Shown piece by piece: positions 7,059-11,387 of a stretch of DNA of 11,387 bases (positions are counted from its first letter, which is position 1; each line of letters opens with the position of its first letter). Below the pieces are notes generated by a model that saw only the letters and a list, made by a program, of their open reading frames with translations, was not told the DNA's origin and did no database searches. Origin of the DNA: Deltaproteobacteria bacterium RBG_13_49_15. GTDB lineage: Bacteria; Desulfobacterota; Desulfobacteria; Desulfobacterales; UBA2156. Both the position numbers and the translations under genes were made by a program. The stretch is taken from contig MGQD01000054.1 in the NCBI GenBank assembly GCA_001797695.1, positions 1 to 11,387 on the forward strand, read 5' to 3'.

Positions 7059-7255
7059 GCTTTTTTTAAACAAAGTGAATTCTATTTAACAATCGCTCCA
7101 TTTAGATTGGAGTTAAAAACAGGAGAATCTGAGAAATGACGATCTTAAAAAGACCCCGTGAATAATGGATTGTGATGCCTAACAAGCGCTTTTTAAAAGC
7201 GTTGGAAGAACCGGGTGACGTGCAGGGATTTTATTTTCAGCAAAGTAAGGTGGAA

Positions 7256-9517
7256 TCAACCAGGTTTGCTTCCGGGAATAATCCGGCTTTCTGTGAAATG
7301 TCCCCCGGAAACCCATTTTTTGACCATCTCCAGGACAATTTCCCGCTTGATGGGCTTGGTAATATAGTCGTCCATGCCGGCTTCAAGGCATTTTTCACGA
7401 TCTCCTTTCATGGCATGAGCGGTAATCGCAACAATGGGGATACGCGGCTTGAGTAGTAAATCCATTCGGATTTCCGCCTGACGTATTTGCAAGGTCGCTT
7501 CTATCCCATCCATCTCGGGCATCTGGATATCCATAAAAATCAAGTCGAAATCCATTGGTGCAACCGTGTATCGTTGCAGCGCTTCCCGGCCGTTATCGGC
7601 CAGATCAACCTGGTAGCCGGCCTTGGTTAGCATCATTTTTGCCAGCTTTTGATTCACCGGATTGTCTTCGGCCAACAAAATACGGACCGATCGTTTCATT
7701 TCCTCGGACACCGAGTGTTTGGTAACCAGCCTCTCTCCCGGTAGGCTTTCCTTCTCTCTTCCCAAAAGCTGTTCCGCCATTTGAAACAACCGGTTCATAG
7801 GAAACGGTTTGGATAAATACCCGTCAAAACCTGCTGCCCGACACTGTCCGGCTTCTCTTTCCATGGAAGAAGAGAGTGCAATCAACGGAAGGGCCGAAAA
7901 AGGATTTCCAAGACCCCGGATCAAGCTAGCAATTTCATAACCTTTCGAAGCGGAAATTCTTTGATCCAGAATCGCCAGGTCAAAAGGGCGACCCGAAAAT
8001 GCCGTTTCTTTGATAACCGTTATGATATTCGAATCTTCGCTTAAGGACGAAACCTCCATTCCGGCTGAAGCCAGTGAACGGGAAAGAACCTCCAAGTGAT
8101 TCGAGTTATCATCAAATACTAAAACCCGTTTGCCGTATAAGGAAATCGGCACATAACGCCCGATTGATCCACGCTCTGAAATCGTTAACCAGGATGTAAA
8201 GTGAAATTCGCTTCCCTCTCCCTCACGGTTTTGCGCCCAGACATCGCCGCCCATCAACCTTGCGATCTGCCGGGAGATGGAGAGTCCGAGTCCGGTCCCG
8301 CCGTACTCCCTCGTCATCGAACCGTCCGCCTGCTGAAAAGGATTGAAGATCACCTCGAATTTCTCCTGGGCAATTCCGATCCCCGTATCCCGGATCATTG
8401 CGTGAAGCTTCACACGATTCTTTTCTTCCTTTTCAACGTCCAGGGACAGTTCAATTTCGCCGGACTTCGTAAATTTGGCGGCATTTCCCATCAGATTTGT
8501 CAATACCTGCCTGAAGCGGCCCGGATCACCCACCACATAAGGCGGCACGTTGTCTCCGATCCGGCATATTACTTCCACAGGTTTGTTCCCAATTCGAGGC
8601 CGAACTAATTCGCACACGTCAAATGCGAGTAATTCCGGATCAAAATCGACGGCTTCGAAATCCAGTTCACCGGCCTCGATTTTCGAAAAATCCAAAATAT
8701 TGTTCAAAAGGCCATATAGCGCCTCGCTGCTTTTTCGGGTCGTCCGGATGTAGTCGAGCTGATCTTCATTCAGATCGGTTTCCAGCATCATATCGGAAAA
8801 ACCGATAATGGCGTTTAGGGGTGTCCGGATTTCATGACTCATGTTGGCTAAGAACTGGGTCTTTGCCTGATTGGCGGCATTCGCTTTTTCGGCCATCTCG
8901 TTGGCTTTGGCAATCATTTCTTTCAGTTGTTCATTGGTCCATGAGAGTTCGGATGTCCGCTCTTTAATCATCTCTTCCAGATGATCCCGGTGTGTTCTGA
9001 GTTCTTCAGCCGTCTGTTTGTATTTCTCAATCGCGATTTCGAGCTCCCTGTTTTTCTTTTCCACTTCCAGGGTCAGTTCTTCATTCCTCTCGAATACCCA
9101 TGAAAATCGACGGATCAGGTTAATCTTTTCCTCAAGCTCCAGGGTTTTTTTCTCAACTTCCTGTCTGAGTTCTCCTTCCTTCTGGAAAAGCGCCGCTACG
9201 ACATTAAACCATGGACGCCATTGATCCGGCACCCTCCGATCCGCTTCGGCCGCCAGGTCCCGGTTTTTTAAGATAATGTAATTCACCAGTTTCTCTGAGG
9301 GAATCACAAGCCATCGATGAAAAAAGAAAATACATGTTATCAGCAGGATCAGGCCGCCCGGAACAAGAAAAAAAGAAAAACTTCGATCCAATCCCGCCGC
9401 AACAGCAAGGACTGCAAGAGCTGAAACAAAAAGAGAAAATAACAGCGCCTTCTGTTTTGTCTGAAAACGGATGGCCTTTGTTTTTCCGGTTTGTTTTTCC
9501 ATATCAGGAGCCGCCAT
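7256..9517 (-). CDS. Membrane-anchored hybrid sensor histidine kinase with two receiver domains
   Basis: A 753-residue kinase counted from the ATG at 9517. A GTG one codon earlier (9520) is too close to AGAGAGG to be the likelier start. Order of parts: two membrane segments (about 24-42 and 47-67) joined by only a few residues; a long charged coiled coil (about 112-224); HisKA with SHEIRTPLNAIIGFSD and phospho-acceptor His228; HATPase with Asn345, DTGIGI (377-382) and GGTGLGL (406-412); receiver 1 with acidic pair Asp469/Asp470, phospho-Asp518 and Lys570; receiver 2 with Glu617/Asp618, phospho-Asp663 in FMDIQMPEMDG, Thr699 and Lys721. No periplasmic sensor or PAS domain is seen, so input probably comes from the membrane, the coiled coil or a partner protein. 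No HPt domain or DNA-binding output is present, so phosphate must go to a separate HPt or regulator. It follows the FHA gene by about 43 bp, probably in the same operon. Confidence 0.94.
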   Translation of the reverse strand: MAAPDMEKQTGKTKAIRFQTKQKALLFSLFVSALAVLAVAAGLDRSFSFFLVPGGLILLITCIFFFHRWLVIPSEKLVNYIILKNRDLAAEADRRVPDQWRPWFNVVAALFQKEGELRQEVEKKTLELEEKINLIRRFSWVFERNEELTLEVEKKNRELEIAIEKYKQTAEELRTHRDHLEEMIKERTSELSWTNEQLKEMIAKANEMAEKANAANQAKTQFLANMSHEIRTPLNAIIGFSDMMLETDLNEDQLDYIRTTRKSSEALYGLLNNILDFSKIEAGELDFEAVDFDPELLAFDVCELVRPRIGNKPVEVICRIGDNVPPYVVGDPGRFRQVLTNLMGNAAKFTKSGEIELSLDVEKEEKNRVKLHAMIRDTGIGIAQEKFEVIFNPFQQADGSMTREYGGTGLGLSISRQIARLMGGDVWAQNREGEGSEFHFTSWLTISERGSIGRYVPISLYGKRVLVFDDNSNHLEVLSRSLASAGMEVSSLSEDSNIITVIKETAFSGRPFDLAILDQRISASKGYEIASLIRGLGNPFSALPLIALSSSMEREAGQCRAAGFDGYLSKPFPMNRLFQMAEQLLGREKESLPGERLVTKHSVSEEMKRSVRILLAEDNPVNQKLAKMMLTKAGYQVDLADNGREALQRYTVAPMDFDLIFMDIQMPEMDGIEATLQIRQAEIRMDLLLKPRIPIVAITAHAMKGDREKCLEAGMDDYITKPIKREIVLEMVKKWVSGGHFTESRIIPGSKPG

Positions 9518-9560
9518 CACTACCTCTCTGTTCCGATATAAGGCTCAAGGGTTTAATGGG

Positions 9561-10274
9561 TTATGTTTTTTTGAACTGAAACTGCAGTTTAACCGGCCCT
9601 ACATCAATGACATCGAATTCATTAAGCTCGGTTTCAGATCTCAACACTTTATAATTGATCTTTGGTTTGGATAACCCTTCTGCCGGACTTATGGAATACC
9701 CTTTGGGGGTTTTTCGTATCACAGCCGCAACTCTACCGATCATCATCCCTTTTACGATGATATCCGAAGAAGGATCTTTTCCGATATGGATCACCTCTTT
9801 TTCAAGAATCACCTCCCCGGTTCCACCGGAAATGAAAGCCAGTACCGCCTTCGATTGCTTTTTAAGCCCGCCGGCTGCCATATCGGCAACCCCTTTCGCG
9901 AGAAGCGCCCGGTGATCCTTTGTATCGATGGGCATGGTCATATCGAATATTTCATTGACAGTCTCTTCAGGCTGAACCTCTCCTTCACGATAGGAGAAGA
10001 CCATATTCTGATTCCCGATAGTAATGATATCCCCATGACTGAGCCGGCGAAAGATCACTAACTGCTGATTCACGAACGTTCCGTTCCTGCTCTGGTAATC
10101 GGTTAGGAAAAAGGCATCCCCTTCCGATTCAATTCCGGCGTGATGGCGGGAAACGGCCGTGCCATGGATAGCGATGTCGTTGTCTTCACCCCGGCCGATA
10201 GACAATGATCTTCCTTTTTCAAGGAGATATTCGTTCACGAATTCACCATTTGACTCAAGCCTGATAACCGGCAT
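9561..10274 (-). CDS. Double FHA-domain protein (second FHA degenerate)
   Basis: A 237-residue cytoplasmic protein without signal peptide or membrane segment. The N-terminal FHA domain (about 1-97) has every phosphothreonine-binding hallmark: SIGRGEDNDI (25-34) with Arg28, VSRHHA (41-46) with Ser42/His45, and SRNGTFVN (62-69) with Asn64. A linker (98-140) leads to a second FHA-like domain (about 141-237), seen from IHIGKDPSSDI (162-172) and from the strand pattern ending FDVIDVGPVKLQF. There the SxxH motif reads MIGRVAAVI and the NG loop is gone, so it probably no longer binds phosphothreonine and may dimerise or hold a partner. The ATG has AAGGAG upstream. It is first in a two-gene run with the histidine kinase and divergent from a kinase-like gene, suggesting that it reads a Ser/Thr phosphorylation signal and passes it to the histidine kinase. 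That link is inference. Confidence 0.92.
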   Translation of the reverse strand: MPVIRLESNGEFVNEYLLEKGRSLSIGRGEDNDIAIHGTAVSRHHAGIESEGDAFFLTDYQSRNGTFVNQQLVIFRRLSHGDIITIGNQNMVFSYREGEVQPEETVNEIFDMTMPIDTKDHRALLAKGVADMAAGGLKKQSKAVLAFISGGTGEVILEKEVIHIGKDPSSDIIVKGMMIGRVAAVIRKTPKGYSISPAEGLSKPKINYKVLRSETELNEFDVIDVGPVKLQFQFKKT

Positions 10275-10368
10275 TAGGAACTCCTTTTAATGATTCTATT
10301 GATCCAACAATGTCACGATGCTTGATATGAAATCCAAATCCGTGTATGAGTTAAAGAAAGGCACTGTA
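10275..10368. promoter_or_regulatory. Divergent intergenic region between FHA gene and kinase-like gene
   Basis: This 94-bp gap must hold the 5' leaders, and probably the promoters, of two divergent genes. Ribosome sites are clear at both ends: AAGGAG before the FHA gene and GAAAGG before the plus-strand gene. Possible promoter boxes (for example TTGATC near 10298 for the plus strand) match poorly, and no inverted repeat was found, so no promoter or operator is called. Such tight spacing would allow shared regulation. Confidence 0.45.
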
Positions 10369-11387
10369 ATGAATCGGTTTAATAAAGGAATATCGCAAAA
10401 AAAACAAGCGGCCCAGGGGTTTGATCCCTTTTTATGGTTTTTTATAAGAATTTTTAAAGCTCAACTCGGAGCAGCGCCGAGCGCTCAGGCCCAGATCGAA
10501 TCGGCGCCCATCGCCGATGGATCAGCGAGTCAGGATCATGTTTACACGCTGCGTGTTTTTCATCAGAGCGCCTGGAAGTCCCGGCGAATCGCTATCGGTA
10601 AGCTCGGAGCCAATGTCGCCAATAAAAGTACCTGTTTCAGGGTGACTTACGACGATCTCCTCGTTCTCAAAATACCTCCGTATCCGATTACAGAACTTGA
10701 CGAATACATTCGAGCCATTCAGTCCGAGAGGCGGATCGCTGCATATGCCCTTCCTGACATCACCTGCGTGGTCCCTTCACTGTCCGCCCTACTAACAAAG
10801 GTTCCTGCCCTTAACCCTCAAAAGCAGTTAACCTCTGATCAAATCGAAAGCCATTACCTCCGCCTGTTAACCGAGGACCCTAAACTTCAAAGTTTTTTAA
10901 AAATCGGGGAATCATTTGTATTTTTTATGAGCCTTTCGTCGTATGCTTTTCTCAATAACGTCGTCGAAAAAATACACAGCCGTTCCAATTTTTCTTTAAG
11001 CGAAATCTCCAGTCATTTTGACATGCTCTCGGATTTCAACACCCTCGAGCCGGTATCCAGCGACCCGAACGGGGCGATCTTTTGGGACATGAAGTACCTG
11101 CTGGATACCTACCAGGATCAGCTCGCCGGGCTCATCTGCAACTACCAGATCGGATCGTCGATTCCTTTATCCCGAAAAACGGAATGGCTGATATCTCGCC
11201 TTCTTCAGACCACACCGGATACCGAAGGCTTAAATTTGCCGGAAGGTTTTACGGAAGAACTGCATGAGATGCTCGACGGACTATTCGTACGGAATCGCGA
11301 TACAATCCAATCGTATTTGTCGGTCGTGCAAGGCGATGTTGAAAGGTCCTTTTTTAAGCGACAAAAACATAAAAACAGGGGCATCAT
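10369..11387 (+). CDS. Unrecognised protein with kinase N-lobe-like segment (C-terminus outside window)
   Basis: A plus-strand frame starts at an ATG behind AAAGAAAGG and runs 339 codons to the window edge without a stop, so the gene is truncated here. I do not recognise the family with confidence. Residues 1-17 are basic, and 18-29 (FDPFLWFFIRIF) are aromatic and may touch the membrane; 35-55 look like a flexible Ala/Ser/Gln linker. Residues 59-135 resemble a protein-kinase N-lobe: a glycine-bearing loop (GKLGANVANK, 77-86), a VLKIPP strand with Lys101 where the ATP-binding lysine would be, then a helix with Glu120 as a possible partner. No HRD or DFG motif is seen in the visible part; residues 160-335 look helical. 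Divergence from an FHA gene supports a Ser/Thr-kinase-like role, but this is tentative. It could also be a pseudokinase or an unrelated fold. Confidence 0.75.
   Translation, partial: MNRFNKGISQKKQAAQGFDPFLWFFIRIFKAQLGAAPSAQAQIESAPIADGSASQDHVYTLRVFHQSAWKSRRIAIGKLGANVANKSTCFRVTYDDLLVLKIPPYPITELDEYIRAIQSERRIAAYALPDITCVVPSLSALLTKVPALNPQKQLTSDQIESHYLRLLTEDPKLQSFLKIGESFVFFMSLSSYAFLNNVVEKIHSRSNFSLSEISSHFDMLSDFNTLEPVSSDPNGAIFWDMKYLLDTYQDQLAGLICNYQIGSSIPLSRKTEWLISRLLQTTPDTEGLNLPEGFTEELHEMLDGLFVRNRDTIQSYLSVVQGDVERSFFKRQKHKNRGI

Noticed and set aside
7125..7164. Nine-codon plus-strand ORF with AGGAG upstream (MTILKRPRE)
   Set aside because: The spacing is long, the peptide very short and there is no following gene on that strand for it to control; most likely chance.
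7172..7456. 94-codon plus-strand frame at the end of the histidine kinase gene
   Set aside because: Most of it is antisense to the second receiver domain. It shows no recognisable motifs and no ribosome site.

Overview
This 11.4 kb window looks like bacterial chromosome with Gram-negative features: Shine-Dalgarno sites before most genes, a periplasmic TRAP binding protein, and a hybrid histidine kinase. An anaerobic or sulfate-reducing Desulfobacterota (former Deltaproteobacteria) is my best guess, from the mix of TRAP transport, acyl-CoA catabolism and FHA/histidine-kinase signalling. That is inference from gene content; there is no rRNA or marker gene to prove it.

Left block (about 1-7060), all on the minus strand. 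Read in the direction of transcription it holds a TetR-family repressor, the TRAP transporter genes dctP, dctQ and dctM, an enoyl-CoA hydratase, an AMP-forming acyl-CoA synthetase, and a thiolase-superfamily protein cut off by the window edge. Gaps are short (a 4-bp overlap up to about 94 bp), and I saw no convincing terminator between genes, so this is probably one operon. The likely flow is: a carboxylate is captured in the periplasm by DctP, imported by DctQM, activated to its CoA thioester, hydrated by the hydratase, and cleaved by the thiolase-like enzyme. The repressor gene has a TTGACA -35 box and, overlapping the -10, a perfect 35-bp inverted repeat that contains two AACGATCGTT palindromes. 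This predicts autoregulation and control of the whole operon, probably relieved by an acyl-CoA. The substrate cannot be read from the sequence. The thiolase-like protein has glycine where thiolases have the nucleophilic cysteine, so it may be an Ltp2-type retro-aldolase or a non-thiolytic partner.

Right block (7256-11387), signalling. On the minus strand a small protein with one canonical and one degenerate FHA domain is followed after about 43 bp by a membrane-anchored hybrid histidine kinase: two membrane segments, a long coiled coil, HisKA, HATPase and two receivers. Divergent from them, across a 94-bp gap, is a plus-strand gene open to the window end. Its product is unrecognised, but part of it resembles the N-lobe of a protein kinase. 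A kinase-like protein, a phosphothreonine reader and a hybrid histidine kinase side by side suggest a mixed Ser/Thr and His/Asp phosphorelay module. This is the most likely place for an undescribed system.

No rRNA, tRNA, CRISPR array, insertion sequence, integrase or replication origin was seen. No gene-free stretch exceeds 300 bases. The largest, 6977-7255, holds the tetR promoter and operator; in the rest of it I see only weak short inverted repeats.
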